NCBI RefSeq assembly: GCF_002232035.1
Contig: NZ_NKXR01000001.1
Location: forward strand, 132,574 to 196,573
DNA length: 64,000 bases
Source of the DNA: Collinsella sp. TF06-26
GTDB lineage: Bacteria; Actinomycetota; Coriobacteriia; Coriobacteriales; Coriobacteriaceae
Direction of reading: 5' to 3'
Position 1 is the stretch's first letter. Each line of letters opens with the position of its first letter. The notes beneath the pieces are model-generated. The model searched no databases. It was not told the origin of the DNA and saw nothing but the letters and a program-made list of their open reading frames with translations. Made by a program: the position numbers and the translations under genes. Below are positions 40,734-49,044 of this stretch, one piece after another.

Positions 40734-42278
40734 GTGGCCGGAATCGGTTTTGAGCTCAAACGCCTGTTTAGGCGCAAGGGTCTGTTTGCCACGATGCGCG
40801 CCTATGGCTACGCCGGCATTGTGTGCACGGGCCCCATGCTGCTGGGCGTGCTGCTCCAGGTGGGTATCTTGGTGCTGTGCGGTCTGTGGGGTGTGGGCCG
40901 CGCCAACCAGGATCTGCTGGTGTGCATGGTGACCTATACGCTGCTGGCATCGCTCACGCTCACAAGCTTTTTCTCCATGCCCGTTACGCGCTTTCTGGCC
41001 GACATGCTCTTTGCCGAGCGCGAGGATGAGATCCTGCCTTCGTTTTGGGGCTCCAACGCCATCATGCTCGTTGCGGGCACCGTGCTCTACGGCGTCTTTT
41101 TGCTGTTCTCGGGCGCCACGCTGCTGCAGGGGCTGCTGTGCCTGTGGCTGTTCAACATTATGATCGTCAACTGGAACGGTATGAGCTACCTCACGGCCAT
41201 CAAGGATTACCGCGGTATCCTGTGCGGCTTTGCGGCTGCCATTGGTGTGGCATGCCTGTGCGCCCTGGCCGCGCTGGCACTTGGGCTGCCGCCGGTCGAG
41301 GGCCTGTTGGCGTCAGTTGCTCTGGGCTACGGCGTCATGCTCGTCTGGGACGTGGTGCTGCTTTACCGGTATTTTCCGCAGAGTGACCGCAGCCCCTGGC
41401 TCTTTTTGCAATGGCTCGATCAGTTTATGCCGCTTGCGCTTACGGGGCTGTTTACCAACTTGGGACTTTTCGCACACCTGGTTATTATCTGGGCGGGCCC
41501 TATTGGCGTGCAGATCAAAGGCCTGTTTTACGGGGCTCCTTACCATGACGTGCCGGCACTCATTGCGTTTTTGACCACACTCGTCACGACCGTCAACTTT
41601 GTGGTGTCGGTCGAGGTCAATTTCTATCCGCGCTACCGTGACTACTACAGCCTGTTTAACGACGGCGGCGTGGTGGGCGATATTGTGGTGGCCGAGGAGG
41701 AGATGCTCTCCACGCTCAACAGCGAACTGCGCTTTTGCGCGCTCAAGCAGCTGTTTGTGACCGCGGCGGTCATTTCGCTCGAGACCACAGTGCTCTCGGC
41801 CCTGCCGCTGGGCTTTAACAACCTTATGCACGGGTATTTTCGCACGTTATGCGTAGGCTACGGCCTGTATGCCGTGGGCAACACGATCCTGCTTATCTTG
41901 CTGTACTTTACCGACTACAAGGGAGCCGTTCTGGCCTCGGGCCTGTTTGCCGGTGTGGCAGGGCTGGCGACCGCCGTGTCGTTGCTTTTGCCGCAGCAGT
42001 TTTACGGCTTTGGCTTTTTGTTGGGTGCGGTGGTGTTTTTTATCGTGGCCCTGCTGCGGCTCGATACCTATACCGCCAACTTGCCGTATCGTATCCTGAG
42101 CCAGCAGCCCATTGTGGCGACCGACAAAACGGGTCGCTTTACACAGCTGGGCCGCTTGCTCGACCGTGCCGAGCAGCGCTATGAGGAGTGCCGCCGCAAG
42201 GGCGTGCCGCACGGCGCGTTTCAGCGCGCAGTAGTTCGCGTGTATCGCAACCATTGGGGAGGTTCTGATGATCGATAA
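40734..42278 (+). CDS. pelG: PelG, membrane transporter of Pel
   Basis: 514 residues from GTG 40734. The start (MAGIGFELKRLFRRKGLFATMRAYGYAG) is the conserved PelG N-terminus; about 12 membrane helices follow in a MATE-like plan. It moves the growing chain across the membrane. The C-terminus (about 60 residues, RYEECRRKGVPHGAFQRAVV) is cytoplasmic and basic. Its last 11 bases overlap the CotH-like gene. Confidence 0.92.
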   Translation: MAGIGFELKRLFRRKGLFATMRAYGYAGIVCTGPMLLGVLLQVGILVLCGLWGVGRANQDLLVCMVTYTLLASLTLTSFFSMPVTRFLADMLFAEREDEILPSFWGSNAIMLVAGTVLYGVFLLFSGATLLQGLLCLWLFNIMIVNWNGMSYLTAIKDYRGILCGFAAAIGVACLCALAALALGLPPVEGLLASVALGYGVMLVWDVVLLYRYFPQSDRSPWLFLQWLDQFMPLALTGLFTNLGLFAHLVIIWAGPIGVQIKGLFYGAPYHDVPALIAFLTTLVTTVNFVVSVEVNFYPRYRDYYSLFNDGGVVGDIVVAEEEMLSTLNSELRFCALKQLFVTAAVISLETTVLSALPLGFNNLMHGYFRTLCVGYGLYAVGNTILLILLYFTDYKGAVLASGLFAGVAGLATAVSLLLPQQFYGFGFLLGAVVFFIVALLRLDTYTANLPYRILSQQPIVATDKTGRFTQLGRLLDRAEQRYEECRRKGVPHGAFQRAVVRVYRNHWGGSDDR

Positions 42279-44037
42279 GTTGATGTCTCGCCGCTGTCTG
42301 ATCGAGGCGGCTGCCGGCGCGCTGCTGCTTTCGGGCTGCTCATCTCAGGACGAATCCTCGACAAAAAAGGTCAAAAAGCAGGACAAGATTAAAAAGGCCG
42401 AGGCCTCCGACCAGTCCAAGCATCTGCGCGATAAGGACGAGCTGTACGAGGTCTATGATGACTCGGGCATTGTGACCATGTATCTGACGGTCTCTCGCGG
42501 CAACAGTTCCGAGAACACGGACCATAGCTGGGCCGAGATCAACACGTACTCGGTGTATGACTATGCCGACATGGGCGTGACGCGCTATCAGGTTATGGGC
42601 CTGCTGCAGGCGGGCGACGAAGACGGCCCGGTGGCCGGCGAGGTTGGCTATGGCGAGGACGCGCCCAATGCCACCGTGCAGGTGCGCGGCCAGACATCGA
42701 GCTCCTACACGCAAAAGAATTACAAGGTGGAGCTCAAAAAAGGCAAGGGCACCTGGCGCCAGCAGCGCGCGATTGCGCTCAACAAGCACATGGGCGAGGG
42801 TATGCGTTTTCGCAACAAGATGGCCTACGACCTTATCCGCGGAATTCCCCAGATGATGGGCCTGCGCACGCAGTTTGTGCATCTGTGGGTGTGCGACCAG
42901 ACCGAAAAGTCCAACGATACCTTTGAGGACTACGGCCTGTTTACGCAGGTGGAGCAGCTCAACAAGACGGCGCTTAAGGCACATGGCCTGGATAAGAGCG
43001 GGCACCTGTACAAGGTGAACAGCTTTGATTTCCATCGCTACGAGGACACCATTAAGCTTGCCGACGATCCCGACTACAACCAGGCAAACTTCGAGGGCAT
43101 GCTCGAGATTAAGGGCGATTCGGACCACACCAAGCTCATCGAGATGCTCGATGCGCTCAACGACGAATCGCAAAAGATCGATAACGTGCTCGACACCTAC
43201 TTTGATACCGAGAATCTGGTCTATTGGCTGGCGTTTCAGATCCTGACGGGCAACTGCGATACTCAGAACCGTAACTGTTATCTGTACAGCCCGCTCAACT
43301 CAAATACCTGGTACTTTTTAGATTGGGATAACGACGGCATGCTGCGTAAGCTGGAGCTTTCTCTTGCCGGGTTCTCGGACTATGCGAGCTGGGAGCGCGG
43401 CGTAAGCAACTACTGGGGCAACGTGCTATTCAATCGTGCGCTGCGCAGCAAATCGTTCCGCAGTGAGCTCGACCGCGCCGTAAAGGACCTGCGCTCGTAT
43501 ATGACCGAGGCGCGCCTGGCCAAGATGATTAGACATTATCGCGAGGTTACCGAATCGTTGGTCTTTGCTTCGCCCGATATCGACAATCTGCCTGTCACCA
43601 AGGACCAATACGAGCAAATCGCCGCGGCGATTCCCTCCGAGATCGAGGAGAACTACAAGAGCTTTCGCGAGAGCTATAAAAAGCCCATGCCGTTCTACAT
43701 TGGCGTGCCGCAGATCGATAACGGTAAGCTGCGCATTAACTGGGATGCGTCCTACGATTTTAAGGCGCGCGACATTCGCTATACCGTGGAGCTGGCGCGT
43801 GACTATGCCATCAAGGACGTGTTTTTTAAGGCCGAGGACGTGCTGCTGCCTGAGGTGACCTGCGATGCGCCCGATACCGGCCAGTATTTTGTGCGCGTGC
43901 GTGCCACCAACTCAGACGGCTATACGCAAGATGCGTTTGACTACTATGTGACCGACGACGGCAAACACTACGGCATGAAGTGTTTTTACGTGCAGGACGG
44001 TGGTAAGGTCGTGGAGGACACGTATGAGGAGGGCTAG
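42268..44037 (+). CDS. CotH-like kinase lipoprotein attached to the Pel locus
   Basis: 589 residues. The N-terminus is a lipoprotein signal with lipobox LSGC (Cys24). After a Lys-rich linker comes the CotH domain: VRGQTSSSYTQKNYKVELKK, IALNKHMGEGMRFRNKMAYDL, NCDTQNRNCYLY and YFLDWDNDGML (the metal-binding D-x-D). CotH proteins are atypical kinases that phosphorylate surface proteins. A beta-rich C-terminal part (RINWDASYDFKARDIRYTVE ...) follows. The product should act on the cell surface; its substrate is unknown. It overlaps genes at both ends, so it belongs to the pel transcript. Confidence 0.85.
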   Translation: MIDKLMSRRCLIEAAAGALLLSGCSSQDESSTKKVKKQDKIKKAEASDQSKHLRDKDELYEVYDDSGIVTMYLTVSRGNSSENTDHSWAEINTYSVYDYADMGVTRYQVMGLLQAGDEDGPVAGEVGYGEDAPNATVQVRGQTSSSYTQKNYKVELKKGKGTWRQQRAIALNKHMGEGMRFRNKMAYDLIRGIPQMMGLRTQFVHLWVCDQTEKSNDTFEDYGLFTQVEQLNKTALKAHGLDKSGHLYKVNSFDFHRYEDTIKLADDPDYNQANFEGMLEIKGDSDHTKLIEMLDALNDESQKIDNVLDTYFDTENLVYWLAFQILTGNCDTQNRNCYLYSPLNSNTWYFLDWDNDGMLRKLELSLAGFSDYASWERGVSNYWGNVLFNRALRSKSFRSELDRAVKDLRSYMTEARLAKMIRHYREVTESLVFASPDIDNLPVTKDQYEQIAAAIPSEIEENYKSFRESYKKPMPFYIGVPQIDNGKLRINWDASYDFKARDIRYTVELARDYAIKDVFFKAEDVLLPEVTCDAPDTGQYFVRVRATNSDGYTQDAFDYYVTDDGKHYGMKCFYVQDGGKVVEDTYEEG

Positions 44038-44815
44038 CGCGCTGCTTGAGCGCCTTACGGCTCCGCCTGTGCGTGCCACGCAGGAGCGTTGCCGCCACGA
44101 GCTCAAATATCTCATTAACGAGGGCGAGCACGCTGCGCTTGCCTGCCGCATGGCGCCGGTTTTTAAACTGGACAAGTATGCGCGGGCGGGTGTTTACACC
44201 ATTCGCAGCCTGTACTTTGACGACTACTGCAACTCGGCCTACGAGGAAAAAGACGCCGGTATTCTTATGCGAAAAAAATATCGCGTGCGCATCTATAACG
44301 GCGGCGACAAGGTGATTAAGCTCGAGCGCAAAAAGAAGTACGGCAGCTGGATCTACAAGGAGGACGCGCCACTCACGCGTGGCGAGTTTGAGCAGATTCT
44401 GGCCGGCGACTACGACTTTTTGCTGAGGAGCCCTTATCCGCTCTGTCGCGAGTTCTACATCGAGTGCATCTGCAACATGATGCGCCCGCGGACCATCGTG
44501 GACTACGAGCGTGAGCCGTGGGTGATGGACGAGGGCACCGTGCGCATTACCTTTGATAGCAACGTGCGTGCGGCGGTGGGAAGCTTTGACATCTTTGACG
44601 CGACGTTGCCCGCGTTGCCCGTGCTGGAGCCCGGCAAGCTGGTGATGGAGGTCAAGTTTACCGAGTTTTGCCCACAGCTGGTGCGCGATATGGTGCCGCC
44701 AGGTGCGGCCGAACTCACGGCGGTCTCTAAGTACTGCCTGTGTTATGACAAGACCGCCTACCTGCGCGGTTTTAACTACTGGGAATCGGATTTTGGGAAC
44801 CGAGGGGATATTTAG
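44024..44815 (+). CDS. VTC-domain (polyphosphate polymerase-like) protein
   Basis: 263 residues from ATG 44024, chosen for the GGAGG 7 bases before it; GTG 44000 is in frame but less likely. It has the VTC pattern: ERCRHELKYLINEGEHAAL, then YTIRSLYFDDYCNSAYEEK, RKKYRVRIYNG, IKLERKKKYGSWIYKE, LVMEVKFTEFCP and SKYCLCY. These basic and acidic residues line the tunnel of polyphosphate polymerases, which elongate polyP from ATP. In bacteria such genes commonly pair with DUF4956 and CotH genes. Start overlaps the CotH gene end. Confidence 0.85.
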   Translation: MRRASALLERLTAPPVRATQERCRHELKYLINEGEHAALACRMAPVFKLDKYARAGVYTIRSLYFDDYCNSAYEEKDAGILMRKKYRVRIYNGGDKVIKLERKKKYGSWIYKEDAPLTRGEFEQILAGDYDFLLRSPYPLCREFYIECICNMMRPRTIVDYEREPWVMDEGTVRITFDSNVRAAVGSFDIFDATLPALPVLEPGKLVMEVKFTEFCPQLVRDMVPPGAAELTAVSKYCLCYDKTAYLRGFNYWESDFGNRGDI

Positions 44816-44818
44816 ACC

Positions 44819-45484
44819 ATGAGCACCAGGGACTTTTTTAAGAACTCCGTCTTGGAGGCGTTTGGCCAGGTCGACCCTGCCAAGATCGGCCTTTCGCTGC
44901 TTGTGGCGCTCGCCATGGGCATCCTGATCTATTACGTGTACAAGCGCTTTTTTACCGGCGTGGTCTATTCGCGCAGTTTTGCTGTAACGCTCGTGGGCAT
45001 GTGCGTGCTCACCTGCATGGTCACGCTCGCGATCTCGACGAATGTGGTCATCTCGCTCGGTATGGTCGGTGCTCTGTCTATCGTCCGCTACCGTACGGCG
45101 GTCAAGGACCCGCTCGACCTGCTGTATCTGTTTTGGGCCATTACCACGGGCATTACGGCGGGCGCCGGCATGTATGCGCTCGTAGGACTCACGGCAGTGG
45201 TGATCGTGGTGATGATCGCTGGCTTTGCGAGCCACCAGGACAAGGCGCGCGTGTACATGATGGTCATCCACTACACGGGGCAGACCACCGGCGATGATAT
45301 CGTTCGCGCGTTTGGACGCACCAAGTTCACCGTCAAATCCAAGACGATGCGCGGTGACAAGGTCGAGATGGCCGTCGAGGTCTTCTCGGACGGTGTGGAC
45401 ATGCCCTACGCCGACGCCATCCGCGCGCTCGATGGCGTTGAGGACCTGACGCTCATCCAGTACAACGGCGAATATCACGGCTAG
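44819..45484 (+). CDS. DUF4956 membrane protein
   Basis: 221 residues. Four or so membrane helices (ILIYYVYKRFF region, FAVTLVGMCVLTCMVTLAI, LYLFWAITTGITAGAGMYAL, LTAVVIVVMIAGFA) surround the conserved GMVGALSIVRYRTAVKDPLDLLYLFW of DUF4956. A small cytoplasmic alpha/beta domain ends the protein. It follows the VTC gene by 3 bases; the pair is widely conserved, suggesting a membrane unit for polyphosphate or a surface polymer. Last gene of the pel-linked operon. Confidence 0.85.
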   Translation: MSTRDFFKNSVLEAFGQVDPAKIGLSLLVALAMGILIYYVYKRFFTGVVYSRSFAVTLVGMCVLTCMVTLAISTNVVISLGMVGALSIVRYRTAVKDPLDLLYLFWAITTGITAGAGMYALVGLTAVVIVVMIAGFASHQDKARVYMMVIHYTGQTTGDDIVRAFGRTKFTVKSKTMRGDKVEMAVEVFSDGVDMPYADAIRALDGVEDLTLIQYNGEYHG

Positions 45485-45517
45485 TTTGGTTCAGTTTTAT
45501 TTAAGGGGCGGTGTCGC

Positions 45518-46510
45518 GTGGATGTGCAGCAGCTTGAAGAGACCTGGGCCGTAAGGGCCGGCGCACGTGAAACGTGCCTTGTTGCGGCCTCGCATGTGCC
45601 GGCGGCGCTGTCGATGCTGGGGATTGTGCAGCCCGGCGATCGCTTGGTGACCTTTGCGGACGACTTTGCCGATGCGTTTGCCTGCGGCTTTGATGGCTGC
45701 GATGTTGCGCTGGTGGGGGAGCCCGCGGCTGCGGCGTTTGCTGCTGCGTCCGAGGGCTTTGATGCTTCGTTTGATGCCGAGGGGCCGCACCTGTGGTGGT
45801 TTGTCAACTCCATCGGCGGGTTTGGCCTGCGTGTGCCCGACCTTCGCGCTCTGGGCCGCGCGGCTCGTGAGTCGCATGCGCTGCTCGTGGTTGATAACAC
45901 TGTGTCGGGCGTCTTTGGGTGCAACCCGCTGCGTCTGGGCGCCGTGCTTTCGCTCGAGGCGCTCGACCGCGTGTGTGCCGGCGTTGCGCCGCGCAAGCTC
46001 GTCGCCGCTTCGGTGGCGCGCTCGCAGCTTAAGCGCCATCGCGTGGATGCCGCCGCCGAGTGTGCGCATGCGCTTCTTGCGGATTGCGGTGCGTCTGCAC
46101 TCGACCTTTCTGTTAATGAGACTTGCATGCTGGAGCGGGGGCTGTCTTCGCTCGACGCTCGCATGCAGGCCCACTTCGACCGCGCCCGTGCGCTGGCCGA
46201 GTATCTGGCCGCCAACGAGATGGTACGCAACGTGCGCTATCCCGGGCTGACCTCGCATCCCGACCATGCGGTTGCAACGGGAATCCTCGAGCACGGCTTT
46301 GGCCCCGCAGTTGAGTTTGACCTTATCGAGCGTAGCGCGGGTGATCTCTTCGATGCTTTGCCGGGGGAGTTTCGCACATCGCCCGCCGGCGGCGCAACGA
46401 CGCGCCTTTCGGCTCCACGCGGCAAGCAGGGGAGCACCACCCGCCTCTTCGCCGGTACCGACGATCCCCTGCAGGTGGCTGCCACTCTCGATAACGCCCT
46501 TCGCAAGTAG
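45518..46510 (+). CDS. Cys/Met-metabolism PLP-fold protein, catalytic lysine apparently replaced
   Basis: 330 residues from GTG 45518 (AAGGGGCGG before it). VVDNTVSGVFGCNPLRLGA matches the PLP aspartate segment of cystathionine gamma-synthase-like enzymes. The end has the family marks VRYPGLTSHPDH and KQGSTTRLFAGTDDP. Where the PLP lysine stands in SxTKYLxGH, this protein reads LDRVCAG, placing Arg151 at the lysine position. It is also shorter than the usual about 380-400 residues. It may be an inactive paralogue or do something else. The neighbours give no hint. Confidence 0.7.
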   Translation: MDVQQLEETWAVRAGARETCLVAASHVPAALSMLGIVQPGDRLVTFADDFADAFACGFDGCDVALVGEPAAAAFAAASEGFDASFDAEGPHLWWFVNSIGGFGLRVPDLRALGRAARESHALLVVDNTVSGVFGCNPLRLGAVLSLEALDRVCAGVAPRKLVAASVARSQLKRHRVDAAAECAHALLADCGASALDLSVNETCMLERGLSSLDARMQAHFDRARALAEYLAANEMVRNVRYPGLTSHPDHAVATGILEHGFGPAVEFDLIERSAGDLFDALPGEFRTSPAGGATTRLSAPRGKQGSTTRLFAGTDDPLQVAATLDNALRK

Positions 46511-46530
46511 CTAATCGGGGTCTGTGTCAC

Positions 46531-46680
46531 GAAAACGGCCTATTTACTACGTTTAAGCAATAGGGTTCGACCACACCCGCCTATTTTGAAAATTACCAAG
46601 CTGTTTACCAGCGGTTTCTTTTCATAATGTCCGGTATGGTCGTGGGTATTCAACTAAACGTAGTAGATGGGCCCGTTTTG
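46531..46680. repeat. Inverted repeat element between two convergent genes
   Basis: Arms of about 25 bases at 46531-46554 and 46652-46680 (shared TACTACGTTTA / TAAACGTAGTA, AAAACGG / CCGTTTT) with few mismatches, plus a weaker inner pair (GACCACACC / GGTATGGTC). It lies between the PLP-fold gene and the convergent ModE-like gene. The long arms look like a mobile palindromic element, but it could also act as a bidirectional terminator. Confidence 0.6.
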
Positions 46681-46732
46681 TGGCGCGAGCCTCAACCCGA
46701 GGGCGCTGTGGGCTAAAAACCGCCTAAAAGGA

Positions 46733-47080
46733 CTACTCTGCATTGATGCTGGCGATGAGGTCGTTGGCTTTGGTGGCGATGACGTTGTTGATGTCGGTCT
46801 GCAGCTCCTCGTAGACCGCTATGGCCCGCTCGCCGGCGGGGGTGAGGGTGGATCCGCGGGCGCCGTCGCGCTCGATGAGTTTGCAGCCCAGCTGACCTTC
46901 GGCCTCGTTTACGATGCGCCAGGCCTTGGAATACGCCATACCCATGCTCTTGGCGGCACGGTTGAGCGAGTGCTCGCGGGCGATACCTTGCAGCAACAAG
47001 ACGCAGCCGTGGCCGAAGACGCCCGGCAGGTCTTTGTCGCACGCTTGAATGACCAACTTTGCCGTCGTCTTGTACTCCAT
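46733..47080 (-). CDS. ModE-like winged-helix regulator (N-terminal domain only)
   Basis: 115 residues with a LysR/ModE-type winged helix: HSLNRAAKSMGMAYSKAWRI, then VNEAEGQLGCKLIERDGARGSTLTPAG. ModE proper adds two TOBE molybdate-binding domains; these are absent, and a short helical tail ends the protein. Such short forms are common near molybdate or redox genes, but none is visible here. A GGAG site precedes ATG 47080. Divergent from guaB. Confidence 0.8.
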   Translation of the reverse strand: MEYKTTAKLVIQACDKDLPGVFGHGCVLLLQGIAREHSLNRAAKSMGMAYSKAWRIVNEAEGQLGCKLIERDGARGSTLTPAGERAIAVYEELQTDINNVIATKANDLIASINAE

Positions 47081-47273
47081 GTGCTCCGCATCTCCCCGCT
47101 AAAGTGTTTGCTGGGTAAACGCAAAGCCTGCGTCAAACCCTCGTGTGCTCTTCTTAAATCATGCATTGTAGCAGTCAAAGTGCGTTAAGATACTTCCCCA
47201 GTATTGGGCGCCCAAGGTTGGGCTGGGTCCTATGAGGCCTGCAGCCGACCGGTCGCATGGAAAAAGGAGAAAC

Positions 47274-48785
47274 ATGGCTACGTTCTTTCCCGGTGAGTCC
47301 CACACGTTTTCGGAGTATCTGCTGGTTCCTGGCTATTCGTCCTCGCAGTGCATCCCCAACAACGTCTCTCTTAAGACGCCGCTAACCCGCTTTAAGCGCG
47401 GTGAGAAGCCGGCAATCACCCTGAACATCCCCATGGTTTCCGCCATCATGCAGTCCGTCTCGGGCGTCGACATGGGTGTCGCGCTCGCTACCGAGGGTGG
47501 CCTGTCCTTCATTTACGGTTCTCAGACCCCCGAGTCCGAGGCCGCCATGGTCAAGGCCGTCAAGGATCACAAGGCCGGCTTTGTTCAGTCCGATTCCACG
47601 CTGACCCCCGACATGACCATGGAACAGGTCATCGAGCTCAAGGAGAAGACCGGCCACTCCACCATGCCGGTCACCGACGACGGCACTCCCAAGGGCAAGC
47701 TCCTGGGCATCGTCACCAGCCGTGACTATCGCCCCAGCCGCGATGACCACCAGAAGAAGGTTTCCGAGTTCATGACCCCGCGTGAGCAGCTCATCGTGGG
47801 CGACAAGAACATCAGCCTCAAGGTTGCCAACGACGTCATTTGGGACAACAAGCTCAACGCCCTGCCGATCGTCGACGACAACGATCACCTTATGGGCATC
47901 GTCTTCCGCAAGGACTACGACAGCCACAAGACCAACCCCAACGAGCTGCTCGATAACGACAAGCGCTATATGGTCGGCGCCGGTATCAACACCCGCGACT
48001 ATGCCGAGCGCGTGCCGCTGCTCATCGAGGCTGGCGCCGATGTCCTGTGCATCGACTCCTCCGAGGGCTTCAGTGAGTGGCAGAAGCGCACCATCGAGTG
48101 GATTCGCGCCAACTACGGCGAGGACGTCAAGGTCGGTGCCGGTAACGTCGTCGACGCCGAGGGCTTCCGCTTCTTGGCCGACTGCGGTGCCGACTTCATC
48201 AAGGTCGGTATCGGCGGCGGTTCCATCTGCATCACTCGCGAGACCAAGGGTATCGGTCGTGGCCAGGCCACCGCGCTGATCGACGTCTGCCGCGCCCGTG
48301 ACGAGTACTACGAGGAGACCGGTGTTTACGTGCCCGTGTGCTCCGACGGCGGTATCGTATACGACTACCACATGACGCTCGCCCTTGCTATGGGTGCCGA
48401 CTTTATGATGCTGGGTCGCTACTTCGCCCGCTTCGATGAGAGCCCGACCGAGCGCGTCAACGTCAACGGCCAGTACATGAAGGAGTACTGGGGCGAGGGT
48501 TCTGCGCGTGCTCGCAACTGGCAGCGCTACGACCTGGGCGGCGCGGCGAAGCTCAGCTTCGTCGAGGGCGTTGACTCCTACGTTCCCTATGCCGGTTCCC
48601 TCAAGGACGGCGTGGGCGGCACGCTCTACAAGGTCAAGTCCACGATGTGCAACTGCGGCGCCCTCTCGATCCCCGAGCTCCAGGAAAAGGCACGCCTGAC
48701 CCTGGTCAGCTCCACCTCCATCGTCGAAGGCGGCGCCCACGACGTTGTCGTGAAAGACTCTCAGCAGTCTGTGTCTTATCGATAG
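47274..48785 (+). CDS. guaB: Inosine-5'-monophosphate dehydrogenase
   Basis: 503 residues from ATG 47274 behind AAAAAGGAG. IMPDH oxidises IMP to XMP with NAD, the committed step to GMP. Marks: [14 protein letters not shown] near the N-terminus, two CBS domains (about 95-225; [29 protein letters not shown]), the catalytic Cys loop [27 protein letters not shown] and the GGAAKL... flap region. The N-terminus is a little unusual ([20 protein letters not shown]), as in the IMPDH group with about 500 residues. Monocistronic, with a strong hairpin downstream. Confidence 0.95.
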   Translation: MATFFPGESHTFSEYLLVPGYSSSQCIPNNVSLKTPLTRFKRGEKPAITLNIPMVSAIMQSVSGVDMGVALATEGGLSFIYGSQTPESEAAMVKAVKDHKAGFVQSDSTLTPDMTMEQVIELKEKTGHSTMPVTDDGTPKGKLLGIVTSRDYRPSRDDHQKKVSEFMTPREQLIVGDKNISLKVANDVIWDNKLNALPIVDDNDHLMGIVFRKDYDSHKTNPNELLDNDKRYMVGAGINTRDYAERVPLLIEAGADVLCIDSSEGFSEWQKRTIEWIRANYGEDVKVGAGNVVDAEGFRFLADCGADFIKVGIGGGSICITRETKGIGRGQATALIDVCRARDEYYEETGVYVPVCSDGGIVYDYHMTLALAMGADFMMLGRYFARFDESPTERVNVNGQYMKEYWGEGSARARNWQRYDLGGAAKLSFVEGVDSYVPYAGSLKDGVGGTLYKVKSTMCNCGALSIPELQEKARLTLVSSTSIVEGGAHDVVVKDSQQSVSYR

Positions 48786-48833
48786 GATAAGAGCTGCACA
48801 TAAAGGTTGAGTATCAACCACGTTATTTAGATA

Positions 48834-48868
48834 AAGCGAGATGCCTGCAAGTCGCAGACATCTCGCTT
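48834..48868 (+). terminator. Hairpin terminator after guaB
   Basis: AAGCGAGATG pairs with CATCTCGCTT (10 bp), extended inward by CTGC/GCAG across one mismatch. A moderately T-rich tail (GTTGTATTTG) follows. It stands about 50 bases after the guaB stop. Confidence 0.7.
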
Positions 48869-48902
48869 GTTGTATTTGCTATCATCATGCGAGTCAACCT
48901 TA

Positions 48903-49021
48903 GGGTCGGGCGGCTTAGCTTTGTTCGCTACAAGTTCCGCACGCAAAGAAGAGCACTTAATGTGCTCTTCGTCTTGCGCAGGACTGTCCGCAGTAGCGAA
49001 TAAAGCTAAGCCGACCGACCC
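48903..49021 (+). repeat. 119-nt stem-loop directly upstream of leuS
   Basis: Arms 48903-48931 and 48993-49021 (29 nt, 2 mismatches, one of which would be a G-U pair) enclose a second stem (AAGAAGAGCAC / GTGCTCTTC around 48946-48970). The structure ends only 10 bases before the leuS ribosome site AAAGGAG (49031-49037). It could be a leader that controls leuS or a palindromic mobile element inserted there. No T-box features are seen. Confidence 0.65.
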
Positions 49022-49044
49022 CATTAAAGATTAAAGGAGCTGAT

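Noticed and set aside
46561-46580. GGTTCGACCACACC read as a tRNA T-arm
   Set aside because: No acceptor or anticodon stems can be formed around it; it belongs to the palindromic element.
48827-49024. 65-codon minus-strand frame before leuS
   Set aside because: It lies entirely in the terminator and palindromic leader; no start signals.
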